Notes: generated by a model not told the origin, from the letters alone. A DNA stretch of 49,578 nt from Fimenecus sp963590415 (GCA_963590415.1 CAVAPB010000017.1:1-49578); one strand, 5' to 3'. Numbered from the stretch's first letter, positions 15,642 through 24,615 are shown. Made by a program: numbers and translations.

Positions 15642-17216
15642 ATGAAGTCAAGGCTTGAACAAAACAACGGCTTTGCATTGACGGGAGTCATAGCATTGTT
15701 GTTTATTCTTTCCCTTATGGGCACGGCAATGTACGGATATACAATGACGAGCCTTAGGTCGGTGCGCTTTTTGTCCGACCAGAAAAAGGCGGAATATCTT
15801 GCGCAGGCAGGGGCGGAGGCTTCGGCGTATGCGTATCAGCTTGCCGTAAACAACAGGGGAACGGACGCCGATGTCAACGAATTCATCGTAGAGACAAGCG
15901 GCGAAAACGATACCATTCAGACAAATAAAATTTTCCTTATCTGGAACAGGGACGAGAGTCCGGCTGCTTACAGATATGTTACGGAGAACGCTCTCGGAAC
16001 ATATTCGGACAAGGAAATTATCGGATATTATCAGGTTGATATAACCAATCTCACACAGACAAAAAAGGGCAAATTCATTAAAACGGAGACTAATTCCGAC
16101 GGCTCCGGCATTGTTGCGGAGGAAGAGGTCGAGATGACCGATAAGCAGCGGCGCTTTACAAGCCACGGGTATGCGGTAAAGGACAATGACATTGACAATG
16201 TTGTTCCCTACACCGTTACGGCAAGGCTCTCGGAGCCGATACAGGGCCTCGGAACATTTTATGACAACGACGGCACGAACGCGGGAATTATCGACCCCGT
16301 TTCAAACACCAATTTCACAAGCCTCGGCACGGTTACGCTTCCGGCGAACCTTGCGCTGAAAACCAAGCATTTCGGCACGATAAGTATAAATATCGGTCAG
16401 CGTACCACGCCTGCCAAGCTTGCGTATTCCTCCGGTAACCTTATACTTAACGCTCCCGAAACCGGCGTTATCAAATTTAAGGAGAATCAGGACAATATCG
16501 CCTCGTTTGTAGGCATTAACGACCTTTTCGTAAATACGGACATTGATGTTACACCCACGCAGAAGAATTATAATATTATGTTCCTGAAGGGTAACAACAT
16601 TGTGCTCAACGGCGATGTTGAGATATATGTTTACGGCTTTTACAGAAACACAATCACGAAAATTGCGGGCAACATCGGAATGATGAGCGACGCTATCAAG
16701 GGAAAATACAGATTCAGTACGGTTGTGCTCGGTACGGCGAACCCCGACACATCAACGGTTTCAGACCCGATTAAGGACAGCACCTACAATCTCGGCAGAT
16801 GCGGCAAGGTCTTTTTCGGCGGCGATGTCTATGTAAACATTGAAATGCCGAATGTAGGCGTTTACAGGTACAAGGCTTTTTCGGCGGGCGATGTCTATTA
16901 CTTTGATGACGACGCACCGCAGAATTCGGGCAGTGAAAACGAATACGGCGTCGATTTGCTCAAATACTTCCTTGACTATGCAATCGCAAGCAATAAATAT
17001 TCGCAGAATGTAATCAACAGATTTGAGGATATAATTCAGATTTATTATCAGACAGCCGAGGGTGATGAGCCTACGCAATATGTTGTAGGCGACGGCTCGG
17101 GTAATATTACAAAGAATCTGATGAGAAAAATCGATGTTGACGCCAACACCAAGGATACATACAGTTCGATTATACCGCCCGACCCCTCGGACGCAGCTTC
17201 GCTTACATGGGAATAA
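15642..17216 (+). CDS. PilX-like minor pilin component
   Basis: The 524-residue product starts at ATG 15642 (AAAGGTGA upstream). The N-terminus NNGFALTGVIALLFILSLMG is a PilX_N/GspK-like hydrophobic helix. A possible prepilin peptidase site falls between Gly10 and Phe11, but position +5 is Gly15, not the usual Glu. Residues 45-524 form an extracellular part rich in beta strands with no family I recognise. It is followed by two further prepilins, so it is likely part of a tip or priming complex. It is much longer than typical PilX (about 170-200 residues). Confidence 0.7.
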   Translation: MKSRLEQNNGFALTGVIALLFILSLMGTAMYGYTMTSLRSVRFLSDQKKAEYLAQAGAEASAYAYQLAVNNRGTDADVNEFIVETSGENDTIQTNKIFLIWNRDESPAAYRYVTENALGTYSDKEIIGYYQVDITNLTQTKKGKFIKTETNSDGSGIVAEEEVEMTDKQRRFTSHGYAVKDNDIDNVVPYTVTARLSEPIQGLGTFYDNDGTNAGIIDPVSNTNFTSLGTVTLPANLALKTKHFGTISINIGQRTTPAKLAYSSGNLILNAPETGVIKFKENQDNIASFVGINDLFVNTDIDVTPTQKNYNIMFLKGNNIVLNGDVEIYVYGFYRNTITKIAGNIGMMSDAIKGKYRFSTVVLGTANPDTSTVSDPIKDSTYNLGRCGKVFFGGDVYVNIEMPNVGVYRYKAFSAGDVYYFDDDAPQNSGSENEYGVDLLKYFLDYAIASNKYSQNVINRFEDIIQIYYQTAEGDEPTQYVVGDGSGNITKNLMRKIDVDANTKDTYSSIIPPDPSDAASLTWE

Positions 17217-17246
17217 GACGGAAAGAAAAAAGATGGGAGGAGCAAT

Positions 17247-20200
17247 ATGAAAAGTATTTTTAACAGGCTTAAAAGTACGGTAAAGCAGGAGCAGGGCATG
17301 ACGCTTGTCGAGATGCTCGTTGCCATGGCGTTGGTGATGCTCATAATCTTTACCTTTACTCCGCTTTTTCTTCAAAATTTCAAAAACATCCGCACGGCGG
17401 GTGAGGTTACACGCACCTCTTATGAAAAGGTCAGCATTATCGAAAGGCTTATCGCAAACAAGGGCGAAAATGCCGCCGGATATGAAATTTCGGTAAGCGA
17501 TGTTCCGTTGACAATGTCAAAGAAGGACGATTCCACAGTGGCTTCCATTTCCTTCGGTGCAGACACCTCTGCCGGAACGGTAAACGGTACGATTATCGCG
17601 AGCAATCCGAATACGCCGAATTCGTATTCGACATTTTATACCAACGATACCACGAGCCGTATGCTCTGCTTCCCCTCAAACCTCACGGACGACTTTTTGA
17701 CAACGGACATTACGGTCGTTCCCAAGGGCTTTGCGTTTAATACGGACGCGGAAAGCAAGACCGCAAGTGCGGCAGGCTGGCATTTCAAGGTAAGCTATAC
17801 CGACGAAGATGGAAATAAGCAAACCGTCGGCACGCAGTATTATGACATTAAGTTCAAAAAGGACGGAAACACCAATGTAGCGGTGTTTACAATAAAGGGC
17901 GGTAACAATGTTATCTGCTTTGAGCATTCTCCGCTTGTAATCGAATACGGTCAGGGCGTCAGCGACCTCCAATACAGCGTTGAGGTCGAAATAGGCGCTC
18001 CCGAAATCATACTTGTCGGCGAGCAGGCTTCGAACGGCAAATACTATTATTATGCAACAAGCGGCGTTGACTCAAACGGACACATGGACCTTATCGCCAA
18101 GGAAATGACGGGCGCTCCGCTCACCTCGGCAATGAACGATGTCGAGTGGGTTGAAAAGGGCGACGGCGACGACGGCAACGGCGGCGACAACAAGTACGGC
18201 TACTATGTTATGGGCGGCGACGCAGGTCAGGTAAGGCGGTTCTGGAGAAACGAAAATACCGGAAACTATTACTGGGGCGGCGACATCCTTAATAATTATG
18301 ACAACTACCTTAACGAGTCGAATGACCAATCCACAATAAGCCATGAGACCTTTACGAAGACAAATACAACTCAGGCTATGTATAAGACCATATACAGAGG
18401 AGAGGCGAACAGCGGCTACCAAAAGGGAACTCACAATGTCCTTTTCGACTCGGATAAGATCACTATCGGTTATAAATATCAGGCGGTAGCGTTCAATTAC
18501 TTTACGGCAAACGTTACAGGTGATGAGGATTATTATCTTACATCTTCGGGTGTTTATAAAGTCAGAACATGGGTTGGAAAAAATTACGAATACTACGGTT
18601 TTGAAAGCAATATGGCAAGCGACGAGTACGACAGTATAATCGGATGGATTTCGACAAAAAGTGCTGTTGCCGGCTCTACGCTTAACATAGACGGCTATAA
18701 AAAAGCGACGGATTATGAGTATGCCGATGACAGCTCGCTGATAACAATAACCTCGGTAGGCGCAATCAAGATAAACACCGCTAACTCAAATTATTATAAG
18801 ATAACAGGCAACAGCCAGCAAACCAGCGATGTTTATCCCAAGCAGTCATATACCCTTTACTGCGGCTATATTCCTGCGGTAACGGATATTTACGGTTGGA
18901 AAACCGCGAATTTGGGTGGATGGTCGAAATATGTCCATGTTGCTTCCCTCGGCGCGGCTTACAGCTCAAAGACAAATTCGTGGTATCCCACGGGCTTGTT
19001 CGGCGATATTTATACTGTTTCGACAAGGCTTTCAGATGACGCATTCAGCTCACTTAGCTATAAGAATTTGCTCAATTATTATGAGAATTCAATTATTATA
19101 AGTCCGGACAAAAATTCCAAATATCCCGCACCTTCCAAAAACAGTACGGTCTATGCATATTTGCCGGGTACAACCGTCAACGGCGTGGCTGTTGCAGGAC
19201 AGATGCTTACGGGACAGGGCGAGAACTATTACCTTACATCCGGCAAAGAAATCGATATTACCGTTGGCTATCTCTCGGAACCGTTTGCTATAGGTACGGA
19301 AAATCCGGAGGTGCCGGTTATTTCGGGCTTGACAGGCGCAAGTTATTACTTTAAGGACCCCTACGGCAATGCTTCTTATAACAGCACCTTCTTCAGCTCG
19401 GGACTGCGCAACAACGTTACAATGCTTGATGTTGACAGCTTCCACGACGATATTACCGGAAACAACATTTCGGTTGCGGTAGGTTATTCGTTAAGTTATT
19501 TGTTCCAAGACTATTCGTGGGCTACCCGTCTCGGTCAGGCGTATAACACCGGACTTGTCTACATCAGAGCAACCGGCGACGGCTCAAACAACGATACGAC
19601 CGGTTCAATGGATTCCGGCAAGGGCTGGTCGCTTAAAAAGGAAACCAACGTATTCCACCAGTTCTACGGAACGGACCAGTATCAGGACGGCTCAGGCGTT
19701 GATACGGCTCTCGGCTGGAACACAAATTATCACAGAGCATATTTCAACATTTCGTACTCGGACGGAAAAGCGCCGCAGGCAGGCACAACACCGACAATAA
19801 CACAGGGCGTTTCCGGCTTCGGCACAAACTGTCATCCCATGGCTGATACCGAGTGTACAACGGTTCGTTGGGGCCTCACATGGGACTCTAAGCCCCAGTT
19901 TATGTGGGGCACAAATGACGGCTCGCTGTTCAGCTGGAACTACGATTATGAAACTCCGACAAATTCAAAGATAACATCTGTTACAAAGGAATTTGAAAGC
20001 TATATCTGGGCTGACAGAATCGGCGTTACAAGGTCGATTGACACGGCTTTGAGCTCAATAACATACAAAAAGCTCAGAAGCAGTAATGACCGTGCGCAAT
20101 TCTACGATTACACAAGCGTTAAAAACGGCACTTCTGACACTTACGGCTTTGTATCTGTGCTCAAATCGATAACCGGTGTCGAGTATGCGGACGATTACTG

Positions 20201-20642
20201 GGTAGCTGTAGGTACGCAGAGCGGTAAAGCCCCCGAGCAGTACTGCGCAACAAACAACTGCTATTCGGGCAACGGCGAAGCGGCTTCGTACATCAATGTA
20301 AAATATTGCTATGACGAAGCGAACCATCTTTACGCTTGGAAAGCAATTAAAATTTCCGACAGCACAAATATAAATTTCATTTCAATTACTTATTCGCAGG
20401 GCATGTGGTATCTCACCGGCTATCAGGACGCAAACGGTAACGGTGAAAACGACCTTGACGAAAAGGCGGTTATGTATTACACCAAAAATCCGGCTGACGC
20501 GGCTTCGTGGAAGCCTGTCAGAACACAGCGTGCGGACGGCTCGTACAACAGCACGACCGCCACCGCAGTTTACTTCGACGCAAGCGGTAACAAGCAGGAA
20601 ATCGACCTCACGGGCATAAACTCAATCGCTTCACAGGGATAA
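17247..20642 (+). CDS. Giant prepilin with large exported domain (1131 aa)
   Basis: A class III-type prepilin signal: cleavage between Gly17 and Met18 in EQG/MTLVEM, Glu22 at +5, and a hydrophobic helix to about residue 42. The remaining ~1090 residues are rich in Tyr, Asn, Gly, Ser and Trp. The C-terminal part has repeated pieces of the form ISITYSQGMWYLTGY ... MYYTKNPADAASWKPV and YADDYWVAVG, which look like beta-propeller blades. Between them lies an EF-hand/dockerin-type calcium loop, DANGNGENDLDE (1061-1072). Typical pilins are 120-250 residues. It probably sits at the fibre tip as an adhesin, functionally like PilY1 or the modular pilins of Streptococcus sanguinis. ATG 17247 follows GGGAGG. 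Ligand unknown; propeller call is tentative. Confidence 0.75.
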   Translation: MKSIFNRLKSTVKQEQGMTLVEMLVAMALVMLIIFTFTPLFLQNFKNIRTAGEVTRTSYEKVSIIERLIANKGENAAGYEISVSDVPLTMSKKDDSTVASISFGADTSAGTVNGTIIASNPNTPNSYSTFYTNDTTSRMLCFPSNLTDDFLTTDITVVPKGFAFNTDAESKTASAAGWHFKVSYTDEDGNKQTVGTQYYDIKFKKDGNTNVAVFTIKGGNNVICFEHSPLVIEYGQGVSDLQYSVEVEIGAPEIILVGEQASNGKYYYYATSGVDSNGHMDLIAKEMTGAPLTSAMNDVEWVEKGDGDDGNGGDNKYGYYVMGGDAGQVRRFWRNENTGNYYWGGDILNNYDNYLNESNDQSTISHETFTKTNTTQAMYKTIYRGEANSGYQKGTHNVLFDSDKITIGYKYQAVAFNYFTANVTGDEDYYLTSSGVYKVRTWVGKNYEYYGFESNMASDEYDSIIGWISTKSAVAGSTLNIDGYKKATDYEYADDSSLITITSVGAIKINTANSNYYKITGNSQQTSDVYPKQSYTLYCGYIPAVTDIYGWKTANLGGWSKYVHVASLGAAYSSKTNSWYPTGLFGDIYTVSTRLSDDAFSSLSYKNLLNYYENSIIISPDKNSKYPAPSKNSTVYAYLPGTTVNGVAVAGQMLTGQGENYYLTSGKEIDITVGYLSEPFAIGTENPEVPVISGLTGASYYFKDPYGNASYNSTFFSSGLRNNVTMLDVDSFHDDITGNNISVAVGYSLSYLFQDYSWATRLGQAYNTGLVYIRATGDGSNNDTTGSMDSGKGWSLKKETNVFHQFYGTDQYQDGSGVDTALGWNTNYHRAYFNISYSDGKAPQAGTTPTITQGVSGFGTNCHPMADTECTTVRWGLTWDSKPQFMWGTNDGSLFSWNYDYETPTNSKITSVTKEFESYIWADRIGVTRSIDTALSSITYKKLRSSNDRAQFYDYTSVKNGTSDTYGFVSVLKSITGVEYADDYWVAVGTQSGKAPEQYCATNNCYSGNGEAASYINVKYCYDEANHLYAWKAIKISDSTNINFISITYSQGMWYLTGYQDANGNGENDLDEKAVMYYTKNPADAASWKPVRTQRADGSYNSTTATAVYFDASGNKQEIDLTGINSIASQG

Positions 20643-20675
20643 TTTTTAAGAATACAGGGAAAGGGCGGTAAAATT

Positions 20676-21866
20676 ATGTTTAAGTTATTAAATAAAACTA
20701 AACATGACAGGAGAGGCTTTACAATCGTTGAGCTTCTTGTAACGCTGACGATTTTACTGCTCGTTCTCGGCCTTACTGCACAGCTTTGGTCAAGCATCTA
20801 TAAACGCTTCGATGTGGTTGAGAAGCAGTTTCTGCTCCAGTCGCAGATTGAGTATATAGTCGCTCAGTTCCAAAGGGACGCTACAAAGACCTCGCTTTCG
20901 ACGGCGACGCGCGTTGACCTTTTCTATGAGGACCAGGATACGCTTCAGGCGAACAAAACCCTTGCGTCCTGCCCCGAGCTCGGCACCTTTACCGAGAATG
21001 AAGAAAACGGCGAGCTTACCTTTACGAAAGCGACAAATCAGTACACCTATTATTTCACTTATAACGGATATTTTTATTCGCTCGCTCCCAAGCATACAAT
21101 AAACTCCGACGGCTCGGTAAATATTGAATCGAACGCCGTCGCAAGGAAGTTTTGCTCACAGTTTGACGACCCGTTGAAGATGGATATTAAATTCAGTATG
21201 GGCGTTGATGTGTTCCAGTGGGACACCACGCAGAACAAGGAAGCCGAAAGCCCGACAAATGCGGACGGCACGGCAAAGGCGCACAAGTATCTTGACGCCG
21301 GAATTACCGTCAGCATTAAGAGCAACAGGGAATATTTGCCGGCAAAGTATGATATAAACTCGTCATATTCGTTCGACAATATGCTCTCGACCAACAGAGA
21401 AATCAACTGCAACAGCGATGAGGGCGAATATATCACAAGCACATATTCCGCAGGCTGGGATCTCGGAACGGAGGCGGAGGGCTATCCCTCGTCCGACAAG
21501 CTTCAGTCGGATGTGTCATATCCGAACCTTTCAAAAACCGCAAATGTAATTAAGTTCATTTCATATAACGACTCGCTCGGCGGTGCGCTTGACGCAGACA
21601 CCGGAACAACCGAGACGGCGTTTACCTGCGGCACAAGGTGGCTTATGGCGGGTACGGATATGGAGGGTGCGGTTGTCAACACCCTGCGTGAGTTCAGGGA
21701 TAACACCCTTAAAGGCACATATCTCGGCGATATTATAATCGACAAGTATTATAACGAGTGGTCGCCGGCGATTATCGCCCTCGGCACAAGGCACGAAGCA
21801 TTTAAGAAAATCGGCAGAGAGCTTGTTACCGATACGGCTATACTTATCGCAACGGTAAAGGGTTGA
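20676..21866 (+). CDS. PilW/GspJ-like minor prepilin
   Basis: The 396-residue prepilin has its cleavage site between Gly14 and Phe15 in RRG/FTIVELLV, Glu19 at +5, and a hydrophobic helix to about residue 40. The rest is an exported beta-rich domain of about 350 residues without a family I recognise, longer than typical PilW. ATG 20676 is preceded by AAAGGGCGG. As the last gene before the operon terminator, after the giant prepilin, it probably joins the same minor-pilin tip complex. Confidence 0.8.
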   Translation: MFKLLNKTKHDRRGFTIVELLVTLTILLLVLGLTAQLWSSIYKRFDVVEKQFLLQSQIEYIVAQFQRDATKTSLSTATRVDLFYEDQDTLQANKTLASCPELGTFTENEENGELTFTKATNQYTYYFTYNGYFYSLAPKHTINSDGSVNIESNAVARKFCSQFDDPLKMDIKFSMGVDVFQWDTTQNKEAESPTNADGTAKAHKYLDAGITVSIKSNREYLPAKYDINSSYSFDNMLSTNREINCNSDEGEYITSTYSAGWDLGTEAEGYPSSDKLQSDVSYPNLSKTANVIKFISYNDSLGGALDADTGTTETAFTCGTRWLMAGTDMEGAVVNTLREFRDNTLKGTYLGDIIIDKYYNEWSPAIIALGTRHEAFKKIGRELVTDTAILIATVKG

Positions 21867-21883
21867 TAAATAATAAATGTTCG

Positions 21884-21919
21884 ACTTGCGGTTTTGATTT
21901 TGAAACCGCAAGTTTTTTT
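21884..21919 (+). terminator. Terminator of the pilus operon
   Basis: An 11-bp stem, ACTTGCGGTTT (21884-21894) with AAACCGCAAGT (21903-21913), then seven T. It is also the left end of the 116-bp repeat. Confidence 0.92.
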
Positions 21920-22000
21920 ACCCAATCGGTTTCATTTGAAATTAAGGGGAAAATGCACCTGAATTTCAAATGAAAGGTTGATAATCTGCGAAAACCGTGG
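21885..22000 (+). repeat. 116-bp direct repeat flanking the DUF4143 gene, left copy
   Basis: A terminator hairpin followed by a palindrome, TTTCATTTGAAATT (21930-21943) with AATTTCAAATGAAA (21962-21975) around 18 bases. It is nearly identical to 23391-23506; I count three substitutions. Similarity fades further upstream (AAAGGGTTGATAAATAAT against AAAGGGCTGACAAAAAAA). Confidence 0.92.
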
Positions 22001-22006
22001 TAAACT
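21978..22006 (+). promoter_or_regulatory. Possible promoter of the DUF4143 gene
   Basis: TTGATA (21978-21983), 17-base spacer, TAAACT (22001-22006). The -35 lies inside the repeat and the -10 just outside it, so at the right copy the same -35 has no matching -10. Confidence 0.5.
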
Positions 22007-22010
22007 ATAT

Positions 22011-22049
22011 TTGGAATTAAGGGGAAAATGCACCTGAATTTCAAATGAA
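22011..22049 (+). repeat. Partial copy of the palindrome in the DUF4143 leader
   Basis: It repeats GGAATTAAGGGGAAAATGCA and the following CCTGAATTTCAAATGAA from the 116-bp repeat, without the terminator hairpin. It ends directly at the ribosome binding site GGAGG (22051-22055). Confidence 0.85.
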
Positions 22050-22061
22050 CGGAGGATGACA

Positions 22062-23348
22062 ATGCAGGTTATTAAGCGTGATGAATATCTCAACAGGATA
22101 ATTGACAGAAAAGAAAACGGTCTGGTTAAGGTTATAACGGGAATCAGAAGATGCGGAAAAAGCTTTTTGCTGTTCAACCTTTTTTATGACTATCTTATTG
22201 AGAACGGGGTAAAAGAGGAGCAAATAATCAGAATCGCTTTGGACGACGACACATTTTTGGACTGCCGAAATCCCGACAACCTGTCAAAATATATTCGAAG
22301 TAAAATTACAAATTCGGACATGTACTATATCCTCATAGACGAGGTGCAGTACGCAATCACAAAGACTGAGCTGAAAAATCCGGAAAACATCAGGCTTTAC
22401 AATGTACTTAACGGACTTATGCGGCTTCGTAACGTAGACATTTATGTAACCGGAAGCAACTCGAAAATGCTCACGAAGGATGTCCTGACGGCTTTTCGCG
22501 GCAGGGGCGATGAAATTAAGGTTTATCCGTTTTCATTTAAGGAGTATTACTCATTTGCGGGCGGAGATAAATCCGACGCCTACGAGGAATACGCTCTTTA
22601 CGGCGGTATGCCGCTTGTTTTGGCAAAAAAGAGCGAGCCTGAAAAAACAAATTACCTGAAAACGCTTTTTACCGAGGTGTATTTTAAGGATATTGCAGAG
22701 CGTTACGCCATTGAATTGCCCGATGTGCTCAGCGAATTGACTGACGACCTTTGTTCCTCTGTCGGTTCGCTTACCAATGCAAGCAAAATTTCAAACACCT
22801 TGCAGACGGTAAAGGGCATTAAGGTGTCAAGCGCAACGGTCGCAAGTTATCTGAATTATCTTACCGAGTCGTTTCTGTTCAGCAATGCGAAGCGTTATGA
22901 TGTTAAAGGTAAAAAGTATTTTGAGCGACCGTCCAAATATTACTGTACCGATATCGGACTTCGTAACGCAAGACTTAATTTCAGACAGCAGGAAGAAACG
23001 CATATAATGGAGAACATTATATACAATGAGCTTATTTGCCGTGAATATTCGGTTGATGTCGGAGTGGTTGAGCTTGCGGAAACAATTGACGGTAAAAAGG
23101 CAAAAAAACAGTGCGAGATTGATTTCGTGGTAAACAGAGGCGCTAAGAAATATTATATACAGTCCGCATTGAATGTTTCCGAGCCGTCTAAGCTTGAAAC
23201 GGAATTGAGACCGTTCAGGCAAACAAAGGACTTTTTCAAAAAGATAATCATCACCAAATCCTCGGCAAAGGCGTGGACTGACGAGGAGGGAATTCTTCAT
23301 CTCGGACTTTATGAATTCCTGCTGAATGAGAACTCGCTCGAATTGTGA
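22062..23348 (+). CDS. AAA ATPase with DUF4143 domain
   Basis: A 428-residue protein of the AAA_14/DUF4143 family. Walker A is GIRRCGKS (about 26-33), Walker B YYILIDEVQ (about 89-97), and sensor-type VTGSNSKML comes after. The C-terminal DUF4143 domain (about 195-400) has the restriction-endonuclease-like CEIDFVV...YYIQSA segment. The biochemical role of the family is unclear; it is common and often scattered in genomes of anaerobes. ATG 22062 lies six bases after GGAGG; ATG 22056 is too close. It separates the minor prepilin genes from the main pilins and is bracketed by 116-bp direct repeats, so it is probably an insertion rather than a pilus gene. Confidence 0.88.
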   Translation: MQVIKRDEYLNRIIDRKENGLVKVITGIRRCGKSFLLFNLFYDYLIENGVKEEQIIRIALDDDTFLDCRNPDNLSKYIRSKITNSDMYYILIDEVQYAITKTELKNPENIRLYNVLNGLMRLRNVDIYVTGSNSKMLTKDVLTAFRGRGDEIKVYPFSFKEYYSFAGGDKSDAYEEYALYGGMPLVLAKKSEPEKTNYLKTLFTEVYFKDIAERYAIELPDVLSELTDDLCSSVGSLTNASKISNTLQTVKGIKVSSATVASYLNYLTESFLFSNAKRYDVKGKKYFERPSKYYCTDIGLRNARLNFRQQEETHIMENIIYNELICREYSVDVGVVELAETIDGKKAKKQCEIDFVVNRGAKKYYIQSALNVSEPSKLETELRPFRQTKDFFKKIIITKSSAKAWTDEEGILHLGLYEFLLNENSLEL

Positions 23349-23390
23349 GTGCGGCAGCGGCAAAGGGCTGACAAAAAAATAAATTTATTT

Positions 23391-23425
23391 CTTGCGGTTT
23401 TGATTTTGAAACCGCAAGTTTTTTT
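23391..23425 (+). terminator. Terminator of the DUF4143 gene
   Basis: A 10-bp stem, CTTGCGGTTT (23391-23400) with AAACCGCAAG (23409-23418), followed by a T-run. It is the start of the right copy of the 116-bp repeat. Confidence 0.9.
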
Positions 23426-23506
23426 ACCCAATCGGTTTCATTTGAAATTAAGGGGAAAATGCACTTGAATTTCAAATGAAAGGTTGATAATCTGCAAAAA
23501 CTGTGG
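23391..23506 (+). repeat. 116-bp direct repeat flanking the DUF4143 gene, right copy
   Basis: Right partner of 21885-22000 with the same terminator and palindrome. Transcription of the following pilin starts from a separate promoter 19 bases beyond it. Confidence 0.92.
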
Positions 23507-23524
23507 TTATTGTTTGATAAATGG

Positions 23525-23553
23525 TTGACAAAATGGCAAAAACAGGATATACT
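23525..23553 (+). promoter_or_regulatory. Sigma-A promoter of the first pilin gene
   Basis: TTGACA (23525-23530), 17-base spacer, TATACT (23548-23553). A leader of about 50 bases precedes the start at 23609. Confidence 0.78.
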
Positions 23554-23608
23554 GTTAACGGTACGGAATGTTCACGGAATTTTCACGATAAGTGCGGGGG
23601 ATATGCTT

Positions 23609-24040
23609 ATGCGAAGATTAAAGGACAAAAAAGGCTTTACGCTTGTTGAGCTTATGATTGTTGTCGTAATAATGGGCATTCTGGTTGCTGTTGCCGTTCC
23701 GGTATATAGCCTTATTACGAAGAATGCGGAAAAAAAGACCTGCATGTCAAACCAAGAAATAATTGCCAAAGGGGCGCAGCAATGCGCACTTGTCAATATT
23801 GACGAGGGCACAAATGTGATTTTCTCTTCGGAGGGCACGACCTCGGCTGAAATAAAGTCGCAGGCTCAGGCACAGAGCGTGTTCACATCGGCGTATCTCG
23901 CTTGCTTTGACGGCGGAATTTTCCCTATCTGTCCCACTGACGGCGGGTATTACACCGTTACGATTTCCGACGATGGGAAGTCGGTCAAGGTCGAGTGTAA
24001 AAACGAAAGCGGCGGAACCGCTCACGGCAGCCGGAAATAA
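23609..24040 (+). CDS. Type IV pilin-like protein
   Basis: The 143-residue class III-type (type IVa) prepilin has the site KKG/FTLVELMIVV (cleavage between Gly9 and Phe10, Glu14 at +5). Its N-terminal helix is nearly identical to that of the next pilin. Several Cys residues in the globular part (TCMSNQ, QQCALV, LACFDGG, FPICPTDGG, VECKNES) suggest disulfides. ATG 23609 is eight bases after the G-run at 23595-23600; ATG 23603 is too close. It has its own promoter. Codon choice is ordinary for this genome, unlike the next gene, so it is more likely a minor or alternative pilin. Confidence 0.88.
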   Translation: MRRLKDKKGFTLVELMIVVVIMGILVAVAVPVYSLITKNAEKKTCMSNQEIIAKGAQQCALVNIDEGTNVIFSSEGTTSAEIKSQAQAQSVFTSAYLACFDGGIFPICPTDGGYYTVTISDDGKSVKVECKNESGGTAHGSRK

Positions 24041-24076
24041 AAATATAAAAAATTGTAAAAAATTTATAAAAAACTC

Positions 24077-24105
24077 TTTACAAACGGAAAACATTAGTAT
24101 ATAAT
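24077..24105 (+). promoter_or_regulatory. Strong sigma-A promoter of the major pilin gene
   Basis: TTTACA (24077-24082), 17-base spacer, TATAAT (24100-24105). Start near 24112, giving a leader of about 96 bases. Confidence 0.8.
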
Positions 24106-24111
24106 ACAGAT

Positions 24112-24141
24112 AAAGGTTACGGAAAGTTCCCGTTAATCTTT
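24112..24141 (+). promoter_or_regulatory. Hairpin at the 5' end of the pilA leader
   Basis: AAAGGTTACGG (24112-24122) pairs with CCGTTAATCTTT (24130-24141) with one bulge and one G-T pair. It begins at the predicted first transcribed base, a position typical for 5'-end protection of abundant mRNA. Confidence 0.5.
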
Positions 24142-24207
24142 CTTGAAAAGGTATTTTGGGCAATCCACCCATTATATAAATTTTACTAAAAAAGGGAGAA
24201 ATTTATC

Positions 24208-24615
24208 ATGAGAAAACTTATGAGTAAAAAAGGTTTCACACTCGTTGAATTGATGATCGTTGTTGTTATCATGGGTATCCTTGTTGCAGTAGCAGTTCCG
24301 GTTTACGGCGCAGTTACAAAGAACGCAAGAAAGAAAACCTGCCAGTCAAACATCAGAATCATCAAGGAAAACATCACATCTTATCAGATGACAGGCGGTC
24401 CTGACGGCGCTACATTGGAAGGCGACCAGCTTCAGGCTGCTATCGCAGCAAATAACCCGACATTCCTCAACCTCTTTGAGGGCGGCGTTCTTCCGACTTG
24501 CCCCACAGCTGGTGCGGCATACACCGTTGCGGTTACTAAGGATACAACAAGCGGTGCAACCACATATGATGTTAAGTGCACAGATGCAACTGAAGCAGCT
24601 GATCACAACGCATAA
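24208..24615 (+). CDS. pilA: Probable major type IV pilin
   Basis: A 135-residue class III-type prepilin: cleavage between Gly9 and Phe10 in KKG/FTLVELMIVV, Glu14 at +5, hydrophobic helix to about residue 34. The globular part is small, with Cys residues in KTCQSN, LPTCPTAG and VKCTDA; two could form the usual C-terminal loop. Strong promoter, structured leader, AAAGGGAGAAA binding site, own terminator, and codons shifted to C-ending forms (ATC, AAC, ACA/GCT) all suggest high expression. The pilin is substrate of the prepilin peptidase at 27867 and of the PilB/PilC machine encoded upstream. Confidence 0.92.
   Translation: MRKLMSKKGFTLVELMIVVVIMGILVAVAVPVYGAVTKNARKKTCQSNIRIIKENITSYQMTGGPDGATLEGDQLQAAIAANNPTFLNLFEGGVLPTCPTAGAAYTVAVTKDTTSGATTYDVKCTDATEAADHNA

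Noticed and set aside
22062..23348. Transposase or pilus ATPase
   Set aside because: Walker motifs and the CEIDFVV segment fit AAA_14/DUF4143; no DDE or HUH motif and no PilB/PilT boxes are seen.
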